NCBI RefSeq assembly: GCF_002920635.1
Contig: NZ_PQSR01000020.1
Span: forward strand, 1-64,000
Length of the DNA: 64,000 nucleotides
Direction: 5' to 3'
Source: Streptomyces sp. Ru72
GTDB lineage: Bacteria; Actinomycetota; Actinomycetes; Streptomycetales; Streptomycetaceae
In this document: positions 55,709 through 64,000 of the stretch, piece after piece
How the letters are laid out: each line of letters starts with the position of its first letter
Position numbering within the stretch: position 1 is the stretch's first letter
Notes under the pieces: model-generated
Database searches by the model: none
What the model was told of the DNA's origin: nothing
The model's input: the letters and a program-made list of their open reading frames with translations, nothing else
Translations under genes and position numbers: made by a program

Positions 55709-56404
55709 TCACGGGGCGCCGTCGTCGAGCGGCTGGGACAGGGTCGCCTTGACCTGCCTCGTCCGCTCGTCGGCGAGGACCTCGGCCCGGTTATCGGCCA
55801 GAGCGCGCATGGTCTGCTCGGCGACGTCCTCGGCGCCGATCTTCGGCGCGTCCGTCCAGTTGGCCAGGTCCGTGTCCACGAAGCCCGCGTGCACCCCGAC
55901 CACCAGGGTGCCCTGGTCCCGCAGCCCCTCGCGCAGCGCGCCGGTCAGCGACCACTGCGCCGCCTTCGAGGCCGCATAGCCGGGCCAGCCGGGCCGGCTC
56001 GCCCAGGACGCCACCGACAACATGTTCACCAGGGCGCCGCCCCCGTTCCGCGCCAGGACGGGCGCGAAGGCGCGGGCGACGGCCCAGGTGCCGAAGAAGT
56101 TCACCTCCAACGCCTCACGGGCGCCGTCGAGGGAGCCGTCGAAGAGCTTGGTGCCCCAGCCGCCCACACCCGCGTTGTTGATCACAATGCTGACGTCACC
56201 CGCCGCGGTGGCGGCCGCGGCGACCTCTTCGTGCCGGGTGACATCCATACGCAGCGGCGTGACGTCCGGGTCCTTCACGCTCTCCGGGTCACGCGCCGCC
56301 GCGTAGACCTTGACGGCACCGTGGTCGAGCAACGCGCGGGCGAACGCCCTGCCGATGCCGCGGTTGGCGCCCGTGACCAGGGCCACCGATCCGGCGATGT
56401 CCAT
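55709..56404 (-). CDS. SDR-family oxidoreductase
   Basis: A 231-residue short-chain dehydrogenase. The NADP site is 'VTGANRGIGRAFARALL', followed by 'NNAGVGG', the catalytic Ser in 'LSVASWAS', and 'YAASKAAQWSL' (Y-x3-K). The compact N-terminus and the 'AARDPESV' segment suggest NADPH preference. Substrate unknown. It starts with ATG at 56404 after AGGAG. An isolated gene; a palindrome lies about 100 bases upstream. Confidence 0.82.
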   Translation of the reverse strand: MDIAGSVALVTGANRGIGRAFARALLDHGAVKVYAAARDPESVKDPDVTPLRMDVTRHEEVAAAATAAGDVSIVINNAGVGGWGTKLFDGSLDGAREALEVNFFGTWAVARAFAPVLARNGGGALVNMLSVASWASRPGWPGYAASKAAQWSLTGALREGLRDQGTLVVGVHAGFVDTDLANWTDAPKIGAEDVAEQTMRALADNRAEVLADERTRQVKATLSQPLDDGAP

Positions 56405-56501
56405 AGCTCCTCCTCATGCCGTGGGACGGGACTCGTGCGTCCGCCGACGCACCGTCGCCCCGGGCCCATCCTTCCCGGGGGACGGCGTCGACTCGCGGTC
56501 A

Positions 56502-56516
56502 ACGTCGTGACGACGT
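56502..56516. promoter_or_regulatory. Palindrome ACGTCG-TGA-CGACGT
   Basis: A perfect inverted repeat with six-base arms and three-base spacer, 98 bases upstream of the SDR start. The short spacer suits a dimeric repressor such as a TetR-type protein, but no regulator gene adjoins it. Confidence 0.45.
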
Positions 56517-56732
56517 GTTCCGCGGCGCGACTCGGCTGTCGCCCGCTCTGCCCTCCGCATCACCATCACGTGTGGCGCGGCGATGCGCACCTCTGACCGG
56601 CCGCGGCCGGGATCCGGTCCGGCATTACCTGTCGAGGTGGTGACGGGAATCTCGGGTCACCATCGAGGCCACGCCGCCCGGGCGGAGGCCCGGCCCGCCC
56701 GGGGTCACCGGGCAACCGCGCCCCGGAACGCC

Positions 56733-56770
56733 CTTCGGGCGCACGGGTTCCGAGTCCCGTACGCCCGAAG
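56733..56770 (-). terminator. Flotillin gene terminator, 15-bp stem with one mismatch
   Basis: CTTCGGGCGCACGGG (56733-56747) pairs with 56756-56770 around an eight-base loop, with one mismatch. It lies 34 bases past the flotillin stop on the minus strand. Confidence 0.78.
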
Positions 56771-56803
56771 CATCAACGGCTCAGCGCCTCATTGCCGAGA
56801 GGC

Positions 56804-58291
56804 TCAACCCTCGTCCTGCTCCACCGCCACCTTCTCCGGCCGCGGCGGCACGAACCCGTTGAGCCCGGCCGTCCCCGCCGCCGGCGCTGCGTTCTGGTTC
56901 ATCGAGGACAGCAACTGGCGGGCGAGCCCCAGGCCGGTGCCGCCCATCGTCAGGGCCTTGGCGAACATGTCGGCCATGCCGTCCGCCCCGTTGAGCAGCA
57001 CCATGTTGTCGACGTTGCCGAACGCGGACGCGCCCGCCTGGACGATCTCCGGCCACTTCTCGGCGAGTTGCTGCGCGACCACGGCCTCCTGGTTGTCCGC
57101 GAGGGCCGCGGCGCGCGCCTTGATGGCCTCCGCCTCCGCAAGGCCCTGGGCGCGGGTCGCCTCCGCCTCGGCCAGACCCTTGGCCTGAGCCGCGGCCGCC
57201 TCGGCCTCACCGGTCGCGCGGGTCGCCTCGGCCGCCGCCGCTCCGCGCGTCTTGGTGGCCTCGGCCTCCGCCGCCGCGGCCGTCTTGACCCGCGTCGCCT
57301 CGGCCGCCGCGGCCAGCTCGGTCTCCTTCGCGTTGGCCTGCGCCGCCGAGATCCGCGCGTCACGCTCGGCCTCGGCCAGCGTGCGCTTCTCGTAGGCCTT
57401 CGCGTCCGCGGGCTTGCGGACGTCGGCCTGGAGCTGCTGCTCGCGCCGGTGCGCCTCCAGCTCCGCTACCCGGGTCTCCTGCACCACGACCTCCTGGCGG
57501 GCCGCGGCATCGGCGAGCGGACCGGCCTGGCGCGCCTTGGCGGCCGCCTTGTCCCGCTCGGCCTGGTAACCGGCCTGCAGGATCTCGCTGTCCCGCGTCG
57601 CCTCCGCCATGCGCGCGAACGACTGCTGCTCCGCCTCGGTGGCGAGACGGTTCGCCTCCGCCTGCGCGATGCGCGCGTCCCGCTGCACCGCCGCAGCGTG
57701 CGGCGCCGCCAGGTTCCGGATGTACCCCGTCGGGTCCTCGATCTCGTGGATCTGCAGCGAGTCCACGATGAGACCCAGCTTCTCCATCTCCGTACCGCAG
57801 GCGGCCCGGGTCTGCCCGGTGAGCTTCTCCCGGTCGCGGATCATGTCCTCGACCGTCAAACCGCCCACGATGGACCGCAGATGACCGGCGAACACGTTGT
57901 GCACGCGCTCCGACATCAGCTTCTGCTGGTCCAGGAAGCGGCGGGCCGCGTTGGCGATCGACACGAAGTCGTCGCCCACCTTGAAGATGACCACGCCCCG
58001 CACCTTCAGCGGAATGCCCTGATGGGTCACGCAGTCCACGTGCAGTTCCGTCTCGTTGAGGTCGAGCGACAACTTGCGCACCGCCTGCACGCCCGGCAGG
58101 ACCAGCGTGCCGCGCCCCGTGACGATGCGGAAGCCCATCCCTTCCTCGAGACCCTCCGTCCGATGGTTCGAACCGGAGATGATCAGTGCTTCGTTGGGCT
58201 CCGCGACACGCCACATGAGCTTGAAGACCCCAACGATGACAAGCAGCGCGAGGACGACGGCCCCCGCGACGACGCCGATGACCATCGGCAT
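56804..58291 (-). CDS. Flotillin-like SPFH-domain protein
   Basis: A 495-residue flotillin. One N-terminal helix ('VIGVVAGAVVLALLVIVGV'), then the SPFH domain (about 35-215: 'MWRVAEPNEALIISGSNHR' to 'LQIHEIEDPTGYIRNLAAPH'). A long Ala/Glu-rich coiled coil with repeated 'AEATRA' and 'AEAEA' units covers about 230-420, and a Gly-rich end follows. Flotillins assemble at functional membrane microdomains and aid protein complexes. The ATG at 58291 follows AAGGGGG; an extra 32 codons upstream are Arg-rich and unlikely. A small NfeD-like gene lies upstream on the same strand. Confidence 0.88.
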   Translation of the reverse strand: MPMVIGVVAGAVVLALLVIVGVFKLMWRVAEPNEALIISGSNHRTEGLEEGMGFRIVTGRGTLVLPGVQAVRKLSLDLNETELHVDCVTHQGIPLKVRGVVIFKVGDDFVSIANAARRFLDQQKLMSERVHNVFAGHLRSIVGGLTVEDMIRDREKLTGQTRAACGTEMEKLGLIVDSLQIHEIEDPTGYIRNLAAPHAAAVQRDARIAQAEANRLATEAEQQSFARMAEATRDSEILQAGYQAERDKAAAKARQAGPLADAAARQEVVVQETRVAELEAHRREQQLQADVRKPADAKAYEKRTLAEAERDARISAAQANAKETELAAAAEATRVKTAAAAEAEATKTRGAAAAEATRATGEAEAAAAQAKGLAEAEATRAQGLAEAEAIKARAAALADNQEAVVAQQLAEKWPEIVQAGASAFGNVDNMVLLNGADGMADMFAKALTMGGTGLGLARQLLSSMNQNAAPAAGTAGLNGFVPPRPEKVAVEQDEG

Positions 58292-58425
58292 ACGCCCCCT
58301 TTGCCTGGTGCCGGGTCGGCACCGAACGAAGGCGAGTCTGCGCCTGCGCAAGCCCGGGGTGAAGACACTGACGGAACCTTGTTGCAATCTTGACGCCTGT
58401 GCCTCTCACCTGCGGTGAGAGGGGC

Positions 58426-58644
58426 TCAACTGTCGTACATGGCCTCGACGTAGACGGTTCGGGGCGGCAGATACTCCACCACCATCACCACCGCGCCCCG
58501 CTCGATACGGCCCGTCCCGTCCGCGGGATACGCGAGGAAGTGCTCGGCCCCGCCGCGCACGCGGACGATCACCTCGCCGACCAGTCCGGGCCCGACGGTA
58601 CCGGTGACACGTCCCATCAAGCCGACCATCGGCGCATCGTCCAT
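58426..58644 (-). CDS. Small NfeD-like (OB-fold) protein
   Basis: A 72-residue beta-rich protein: 'MVGLMGRVTGTVGPGLVGEVIVRVRGGAEHFLAY' (in parts), then 'IERGAVVMVVEYLPPRTVYVEAM'. The Gly-rich strands match the C-terminal OB-fold of NfeD/YuaF proteins, partners of flotillins. It lies 134 bases upstream of the flotillin gene and two bases after the amidase stop, on the same strand. The very short spacing from the amidase implies translational coupling. The start ATG at 58644 has no separate site. Confidence 0.65.
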   Translation of the reverse strand: MDDAPMVGLMGRVTGTVGPGLVGEVIVRVRGGAEHFLAYPADGTGRIERGAVVMVVEYLPPRTVYVEAMYDS

Positions 58645-58646
58645 GG

Positions 58647-60095
58647 TCACAGGGTACGGTCCGCACGCTCCTGCGTCGCCGGTGCGTCCAGGGCGGCCGC
58701 GTACCGCGGCCACTGCCTGAACCAGCGCTGGTCCGCCTCCAACTGGGCCGCCAGCGACACCAGAAGAGGCTCGCTGTTCGCCGGGCCCAGCAACTGCGCG
58801 CCCACGGGCAGACCGTCACCGACGAAACCCGCGGGCACACCGACCCCCGGCCAGCCCAGCACGTTCCACGGCCAGGCGTACGGACACGCCGCGATCATCG
58901 CCCGGTCGGTGTTCCAGCCGTTCATGTTCGCCAGCGTTCCGATGCGCGGCGGGGGAGCGGCCGTCGTCGGTGCGAGGAGGACGTCGTACGTCGTGAAGAG
59001 CGCCCCCACGCGCCGGTGCAGCGTCGCCTCCGCCCGCCGCGCCACGCGCAGCGGAGCCCCACCGAGCAGCCGGCCCAGGCGTGCGGCGTCGCGGGTGCGC
59101 CGGTCGAGCAGGTCCGGGGACGGCACGTTGCGCACCCACTCGGCCAGGCCCGCGGTCGCCCGTGGCACGAACGCCAGCCCGATCTGCCCGTACCGCGGCT
59201 CCGCCTCCTCGACCACGTGACCGAGCGCGGCGAGACGCTCCGCGAGCGCGAGCACCCGCTCCCGTACGCGGGGATCGAGCCGTGCCGGCAGCGCAGTGAA
59301 GGGCGGCTTCAGCGAGAGCGCGATCCGCAGCCGGCCCGGGTCGCGTCCCACCGCGGCCGAGACGTCCAGTGCGGGCGGCCGGTGCCGTTCGCCGTCGTGG
59401 TTACCGCTCGCCGCGTCCAGGAGCAGCGCCGCGTCCGCGACCGTACGGGCGAGCGTGCCGTTGACCGTGATGCCGTAGAAGGACTCGGGGCTCGGCCAGG
59501 TCGAGATCCGGCCGCGTTGCGGTTTGATGCCGACCAGGTGCGTCCAGGCGGCCGGGATACGGATCGACCCGGCGCCGTCCGAGCCCAGTGCCGCCGGCAC
59601 CAGGCCCGCCGCGACCGCCGCCGCGGAGCCGCCGGACGACCCGCCCGGCGTGTGGCGGAGGTTCCACGGGTTGCGGGTGGCGCCGAAGGCGGGCCCCTCG
59701 GTGAACGGCCACTGGCCCAGCTCGCAGGTGTTGGTCTTGCCGACGATCACCGCGCCTGCCGCCCGCAGCCGCCGTACCGCCTCGCCGTCCTCGGCCGCCG
59801 GCGGGAAGTCGCCCGGGCAGCCGAACGCGGTGGGCTCGCCCGCCACGTCCATGTCGTCCTTGACCGCCACCGGCACCCCGAGCAGCGGCCGCCGGACCCC
59901 GGCAGCCAGCAGCCTGTCGGCCGCCTCCGCCTCGGCGAGCGCGGCCTCGGCGCGCACCACGCGGAACGCGTTCACCGTGGGCTGCGCCGCCTGGATCCGG
60001 GCCAGCGTGCGCTCCACGAGTTCCCGGGAGGTCAGCTCGCCGGCGGCGAGCGCGCGGGCGCACTCCACCGGTCCCGGAATGCGGTCGGACGTCAT
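58647..60095 (-). CDS. Amidase (amidase signature family)
   Basis: A 482-residue serine amidase. The catalytic triad is Lys79 ('VAVKDDMD'), the cis-Ser in 'GGSSGGSAA' (residues 151-159) and nucleophile Ser177 in 'GSDGAGSIRIPA'. Substitution of GSIR context is complete, so it should be active on amides or related esters; the substrate is unknown. The ATG at 60095 follows GGAGGTG. It diverges from a LacI regulator gene with a LacI-type palindrome between them, and an aldehyde dehydrogenase lies beyond the regulator. This suggests one catabolic group. Confidence 0.85.
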   Translation of the reverse strand: MTSDRIPGPVECARALAAGELTSRELVERTLARIQAAQPTVNAFRVVRAEAALAEAEAADRLLAAGVRRPLLGVPVAVKDDMDVAGEPTAFGCPGDFPPAAEDGEAVRRLRAAGAVIVGKTNTCELGQWPFTEGPAFGATRNPWNLRHTPGGSSGGSAAAVAAGLVPAALGSDGAGSIRIPAAWTHLVGIKPQRGRISTWPSPESFYGITVNGTLARTVADAALLLDAASGNHDGERHRPPALDVSAAVGRDPGRLRIALSLKPPFTALPARLDPRVRERVLALAERLAALGHVVEEAEPRYGQIGLAFVPRATAGLAEWVRNVPSPDLLDRRTRDAARLGRLLGGAPLRVARRAEATLHRRVGALFTTYDVLLAPTTAAPPPRIGTLANMNGWNTDRAMIAACPYAWPWNVLGWPGVGVPAGFVGDGLPVGAQLLGPANSEPLLVSLAAQLEADQRWFRQWPRYAAALDAPATQERADRTL

Positions 60096-60160
60096 GGGGA
60101 CACCTCCGCGGAACCCTCTTGTACCGAACGGTAACCTGTGCGGGCGGCGTGCGACAGCGA

Positions 60161-60168
60161 TTGCGCAA
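60161..60168. promoter_or_regulatory. LacI-family operator core TTGCGCAA
   Basis: A perfect eight-base palindrome with central CG, in the context GCGATTGCGCAACT, typical of LacI-family operators. It is 66 bases from the amidase start and 85 from the LacI start. A second, imperfect ACCG-AA-CGGT element lies at 60123-60132. Control of amidase and autoregulation are inference. Confidence 0.55.
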
Positions 60169-60252
60169 CTTCCCTTGTGGGAGGGGCGGTTACGGCTACG
60201 AACGCACCCCGGGAACGCGCGGTGTGAGCGTTCTGCGAAGATGCGGTACGTC

Positions 60253-61287
60253 ATGGTGCAGATACCGGAACAGCCCGTCCCTTCGTCGCCCGCACCACCC
60301 GCCGTGCCGACGAGTGCCGATGTGGCACGTCTGGCCGGTGTCTCGCGCGCGACCGTCTCCTACGTCCTCAACAACACGAGCGCCGTACGCATCAGCGAAC
60401 CCACCCGCCGCCGCGTCCACGAGGCCGCCAAGGAACTGGGGTACGTCCCGCACGCGGCCGCCCGCAGCCTGCGCGCCGGACACAGCCGCATGGTGCTCAT
60501 GCCCTCCCCGAACGTGCCGGCGGGCCCGCTGTACAGCCGGTTCCTGAGCGAACTGCAGTGGGCGCTCAGCCGGCTCGACTACACGGTCGTGCAGTACGGC
60601 GGCATCGGCCTCGACCGCGACGAGGCGGCCCGCGCCTGGGCGGAACTGCGGCCGGTCGCGGTCATCGTGCCCGGCGGCGGCCTCGGCGCCGAAGGCGTCC
60701 ACGTCCTCAAGCGCTCAGGCGCCCGCGCCGTCGTCACCCTCGGCTCCGAACGTGTCGAGGGCGCGCACGCGCTGCTCCTGGACCAGGACGGGGTGGGGCA
60801 CAGCGCCGGGGTCCATCTGCTGGCCCGCGGCCGCCGCCGCGTCGGTGTGGTCATGCCCGAGGAGCCCGGTCTGGAGTCCTTCTCCAGGCCCCGCCTTCAA
60901 GGTGTGCGGCGCGCCCTGGAGGGCACCGAAGCGACCGTCACCGAGCTGCCGCTCGCCTACGAGGAGGACTCCGCCGCCCGGCTGGCCGGGCGCTGGCGCT
61001 CCCTGTGCCTGGACTCCGTCTTCGCGTACAACGACGAGTACGCCATGCTCCTGATGCGCGCCCTCCAGGACGAGGGCGTGGACGTCCCGGAGGACACGGC
61101 CGTGGTCGGCGCCGACGACCTGATGCTCGGCCGGCTTTTGCGCCCGCGGCTGAGCACCGTCCACATCGAACTGCCGTCCGGCCGCGATCTCGCCGAGCTG
61201 GTCGACCGCGCGGTGCGCGATCCTGGAGGTGTGCCGGAGGTGCACGAGGTGTTCGGGGCACGCATCGTGCACCGCGAATCGAGCTGA
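60253..61287 (+). CDS. LacI-family transcriptional regulator
   Basis: A 344-residue LacI/GalR regulator. The helix-turn-helix is 'TSADVARLAGVSRATVSYVLNN' (in parts, near residues 20-42), with hinge 'HAAARSLRAGHS'. The effector domain follows the periplasmic-binding-protein fold, with 'RRVGVVMPEEPG' and 'DSVFAYNDEYAMLLMRAL'. The start is taken at ATG 60253; an ATG at 60241 is an alternative, and neither has a good site. It diverges from the amidase gene and is followed after 65 bases by the aldehyde dehydrogenase. Confidence 0.85.
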   Translation: MVQIPEQPVPSSPAPPAVPTSADVARLAGVSRATVSYVLNNTSAVRISEPTRRRVHEAAKELGYVPHAAARSLRAGHSRMVLMPSPNVPAGPLYSRFLSELQWALSRLDYTVVQYGGIGLDRDEAARAWAELRPVAVIVPGGGLGAEGVHVLKRSGARAVVTLGSERVEGAHALLLDQDGVGHSAGVHLLARGRRRVGVVMPEEPGLESFSRPRLQGVRRALEGTEATVTELPLAYEEDSAARLAGRWRSLCLDSVFAYNDEYAMLLMRALQDEGVDVPEDTAVVGADDLMLGRLLRPRLSTVHIELPSGRDLAELVDRAVRDPGGVPEVHEVFGARIVHRESS

Positions 61288-61352
61288 GCACGCGGGACGG
61301 GGACCCTCACGGGCACCGTGCGCCCCGCCCGGTGCCGGATCGGAGAGCCGTC

Positions 61353-62786
61353 ATGCTGCTCGACACGCGGACCTGGCAGCCGCAGGCGCTGACGGGCGCC
61401 GAGTACACCGTCACCGAGCCCGCCACCGGCGAGTCGCTCGGCACCGTCACGCTCGCCTCCGAACAGGACGTCGAGACCGCCGCCCGGGCCGCCGTCAGTG
61501 CCCAGGGCGCCTGGGCGAGGACCCCGTACAGCACGCGCGCCGCCGTGCTCCGCAGGGCCGGCGACCTGCTCACCGCGCACACCGACGAACTGCGGGACTG
61601 GCTCGTCCGCGAGTCCGGCTCCGTCCCGGACAAGGCCGGCTTCGAGCTGCACGTCGCCGCGCAGGAGTGCTATGAGGCGGCGGCCCTCGCGTCCCACCCG
61701 ACGGGGCAGGTCCTGCCCTCGGAGGCGCCCCGGCTGTCGTACACGCGCCGTGTCCCCGTCGGCGTGGTGGGCGTGATCGCCCCGTTCAACGCCCCGCTGA
61801 TCCTCGCGGTCCGCTCCGTCGCACCGGCCCTCGCCCTCGGCAACGCCGTCGTACTCAAACCCGATCCGCGCACCGCCGTCTGCGGCGGCCTCGCCGTGGC
61901 CGCCGTGTTCGCCGAGGCGGGGCTGCCCGAGGACCTGCTGCACGTCCTGCCCGCAGGACCGGACGTGGGCCAGGAACTGGTCGCCGACCCGCGCGTCCCG
62001 GTGATCTCCTGCACCGGGTCGACCGCCGCCGGCCGCGCGATCGCCGAAGCCGGCGGACACCACCTGAAACGGGTCCACCTGGAGCTCGGCGGCAACTCCG
62101 CGCTGATCGTCCTGGACGACGCCGACCTCGACGCCGTCGTCTCCACCGCGGCCTGGGGGTCCTTCTTCCACCAGGGCCAGATCTGCATGGCGACCGGCCG
62201 CCACCTCGTCCACGCGTCCCTGTACGAGGAGTTCGTCGAGCGGCTCGGCGCCAAGGCCGACACACTCACCGTGGGCGACCCGTACCGCGAGAAGGTGCAC
62301 CTCGGCCCCGTCATCGACGCGAGCCAAGTGGCCCGGATCCACGGTCTGGTGGCGGCCAGCACCGCCCGCGGCGCGAAGCTCGTGGCGGGTGGCACGCACC
62401 GCGGCCTGTTCTACCGGCCGACGGTGCTGGCCGGAGCCGACGACACGACACCGGCCTACACCGAGGAGGTCTTCGGGCCGGTCGCACCCGTACGCCCCTT
62501 CACGACGACGGAAGAGGCCGTCGGCCTCGCCTCCGCGGGGCCGTACGGCCTCTCCCTGGGAATCGTCACGCGGGACGCCGCGCGCGGCCTCGACCTGGCC
62601 GAGCGGATCCCGACGGGCATGGCCCACATCAACGACCAGACCGTGGGCGACGAGGCCGTCGCGCCCTTCGGCGGCCTCGCCGCCTCCGGCACCGGCGCGC
62701 GCTTCGGCGGTGAGGCCAATCTGGACGCCTTCACCCACCTGCGCTGGACCACGGTGCGCGGGGACGTGGCCACTTACCCCTTCTGA
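61353..62786 (+). CDS. Aldehyde dehydrogenase (benzaldehyde/vanillin dehydrogenase-like)
   Basis: A 477-residue NAD(P)-dependent aldehyde dehydrogenase. The general base Glu244 is in 'LELGGNSA' and nucleophile Cys278 in 'GQICMATGR'; the cofactor-binding 'APFNAPL' and 'STAAGRAI' blocks are present, and 'EEVFGPVAPV' follows. Motif 'GQICMA' and overall length resemble aromatic aldehyde dehydrogenases such as vanillin or benzaldehyde dehydrogenases. The ATG at 61353 follows GGAG. With the divergent amidase and the LacI regulator it may form a pathway turning an amide or ester into an acid, by inference. It converges on trxC. Confidence 0.86.
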   Translation: MLLDTRTWQPQALTGAEYTVTEPATGESLGTVTLASEQDVETAARAAVSAQGAWARTPYSTRAAVLRRAGDLLTAHTDELRDWLVRESGSVPDKAGFELHVAAQECYEAAALASHPTGQVLPSEAPRLSYTRRVPVGVVGVIAPFNAPLILAVRSVAPALALGNAVVLKPDPRTAVCGGLAVAAVFAEAGLPEDLLHVLPAGPDVGQELVADPRVPVISCTGSTAAGRAIAEAGGHHLKRVHLELGGNSALIVLDDADLDAVVSTAAWGSFFHQGQICMATGRHLVHASLYEEFVERLGAKADTLTVGDPYREKVHLGPVIDASQVARIHGLVAASTARGAKLVAGGTHRGLFYRPTVLAGADDTTPAYTEEVFGPVAPVRPFTTTEEAVGLASAGPYGLSLGIVTRDAARGLDLAERIPTGMAHINDQTVGDEAVAPFGGLAASGTGARFGGEANLDAFTHLRWTTVRGDVATYPF

Positions 62787-62803
62787 CCGCCTGCCGGCAG
62801 CCG

Positions 62804-63190
<387 letters not shown>

Positions 63191-63233
63191 GGCGTATCCC
63201 TCTTCCTGATGTCGGGGCCGAGCCGCTGTCGTC

Positions 63234-63259
63234 AACTGTCACACTTGGTCACGTATTCC
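63234..63259 (-). promoter_or_regulatory. SigR-type promoter of trxC (GGAAT-N18-GTT)
   Basis: On the minus strand GGAAT (63259-63255) and GTT (63236-63234) are separated by exactly 18 bases, the consensus of the disulfide-stress sigma factor SigR. It ends about 44 bases before the trxC ATG and faces away from the divergent oxidoreductase gene. Confidence 0.85.
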
Positions 63260-63308
63260 GCGCCCTACCCGTGTGGCCCCCGGGCACACCACCCACCAGA
63301 CTGTCCCC

Positions 63309-64000
63309 ATGACGGAAACGGAATCCATCGCGTACGACGTCGTGGTGCTCGGAGCCGGGCCCGTGGGGGAGAACGTCGCCGACCGTACCCGCGCGGCCGG
63401 CCTGTCCACCGCGGTCGTGGAGAGCGAGCTGGTCGGCGGTGAATGCTCCTACTGGGCGTGCATCCCCAGCAAGGCACTGCTCCGCCCGGTGATCGCCCGC
63501 GCCGACGCCCGCCGCGTCCCGGGTCTCGCCCGGCTCGCCGAGGGACCCCTCGACGCCGCCGCGGTCCTCGCCCACCGGAACTACGAGGTCGGGGACTGGA
63601 AGGACGACGGGCAGGTCTCCTGGCTGGACGGCATCGGGACCGACCTCTACCGCGGACACGGACGACTGGACGGGCCGCGCAGGGTCACGGTGACCGGCCC
63701 GGACGGCGAGCGGCACGTGCTGACCGCCCGGCACGCGGTGGCCGTGTGCACCGGCAGCGACGCCCAGCTGCCCGACCTGCCCGGGATCGCCGAGGTGAAC
63801 CCGTGGACCAGCCGTGAGGCGACCAGCGCCCAGTCCGTCCCCGGCCGGCTGGTCGTCGTGGGCGGCGGTGTGGTGGCCGCAGAGATGGCCACCGCCTGGC
63901 AGGCCCTCGGCTCCCAGGTCACCGTCCTGGTGCGTGGCAAGGGCCTGCTGCCCCGCATGGAGCCGTTCGCCGGGGAACTGGTCGCGGAGGCGCTCACCGA
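63309..64000 (+). CDS. Pyridine nucleotide-disulfide oxidoreductase (class I), partial
   Basis: The first 230 residues of a FAD/NAD(P) disulfide oxidoreductase; the 3' end is cut by the window. The FAD motif is 'VVLGAGPVGENVADRTRAAG', the redox-active disulfide is Cys46-x4-Cys51 in 'GGECSYWACIPSK', and a second Rossmann motif for NAD(P) is 'VVVGGGVVAAEMATAWQALG'. This fits lipoamide dehydrogenase- or mercuric reductase-like enzymes; the Ser-Tyr-Trp-Ala between the cysteines is atypical for lipoamide dehydrogenase. The ATG at 63309 diverges from trxC. Confidence 0.85.
   Translation, partial: MTETESIAYDVVVLGAGPVGENVADRTRAAGLSTAVVESELVGGECSYWACIPSKALLRPVIARADARRVPGLARLAEGPLDAAAVLAHRNYEVGDWKDDGQVSWLDGIGTDLYRGHGRLDGPRRVTVTGPDGERHVLTARHAVAVCTGSDAQLPDLPGIAEVNPWTSREATSAQSVPGRLVVVGGGVVAAEMATAWQALGSQVTVLVRGKGLLPRMEPFAGELVAEALT

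Larger units (their letters stand above)
56405..56803. other. Intergenic region between SDR and flotillin genes
   Basis: About 400 bases without a convincing gene. It contains the SDR upstream region with the palindrome at 56502-56516, and the flotillin terminator at 56733-56770. Confidence 0.5.

Overview
The window is very GC-rich, with strong third-position GC bias, GTG starts, many 4-base stop/start overlaps and abundant ECF sigma factors. It carries an ergothioneine operon, a SigR-type promoter in front of a thioredoxin gene, and a PAS-GGDEF-EAL protein matching RmdA. All of this points to a Streptomyces chromosome. From memory, the gene order (fpg, ECF factors, rmdA, sdhCAB, ornithine-lipid acyltransferases, egtABCD, trxC) resembles the left-arm SCO09xx region of S. 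coelicolor. I could not check this by search. I saw no tRNA, rRNA, CRISPR array, insertion sequence or phage genes.

Layout. 1-2.5 kb: L-fucose-type sugar catabolism remnant (start of a GntR regulator, FadR-like operator, decayed L-fuconate dehydratase, intact SDR and aldo/keto reductase). 2.8-7.4 kb: lipase-maturation-factor-like membrane protein, a PAS/GAF/PP2C/ATPase regulator, Fpg/Nei glycosylase. 7.3-11.1 kb: an ECF41 sigma module flanked by two copies of the fpg 3' end, then an ECF sigma/unknown/anti-sigma group. 11.2-18.6 kb: amino acid permease, universal stress protein, deacetylase, sortase and partner surface protein, a DUF4239 protein, a frameshifted Pro-rich secreted protein, and a repeat lipoprotein. 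18.8-21.8 kb: methyltransferase coupled to rmdA. 23-27.5 kb: frameshifted LysR gene diverging from sdhCAB. 27.7-31 kb: olsB/olsA-like acyltransferases and a phosphoesterase. 31-41.6 kb: mixed transporters, pyrophosphatase, CBS protein, second methyltransferase, glycosyltransferase and a PAS-LuxR regulator.

41.9-46.2 kb: a divergent Asp23/Gls24 envelope-stress locus. One arm encodes an ECF sigma factor, a protein joining a zinc-binding anti-sigma motif to an Asp23-like domain, and an Asp23 protein. The other arm encodes two Asp23 proteins, a tiny membrane protein, a DUF6286 protein and an AmaP-like anchor. A CRP-type palindrome lies between the arms. This is the most interesting system in the window. 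46.4-51.5 kb: HAD phosphatase, dodecin, then egtABCD as one tightly overlapping operon. 51.8-56.4 kb: PARG-like protein, MazF-like protein, small antitoxin-like protein, hydrolase, MFS pseudogene, GPP34 protein, SDR. 56.8-64 kb: flotillin with a small NfeD-like protein, amidase diverging from a LacI regulator, aldehyde dehydrogenase, and trxC diverging from a flavin disulfide oxidoreductase cut by the window end.

Three genes (about 16.8, 23.45 and 54.37 kb) are broken by one-base shifts next to C or G runs. They may be true pseudogenes or base-calling errors.
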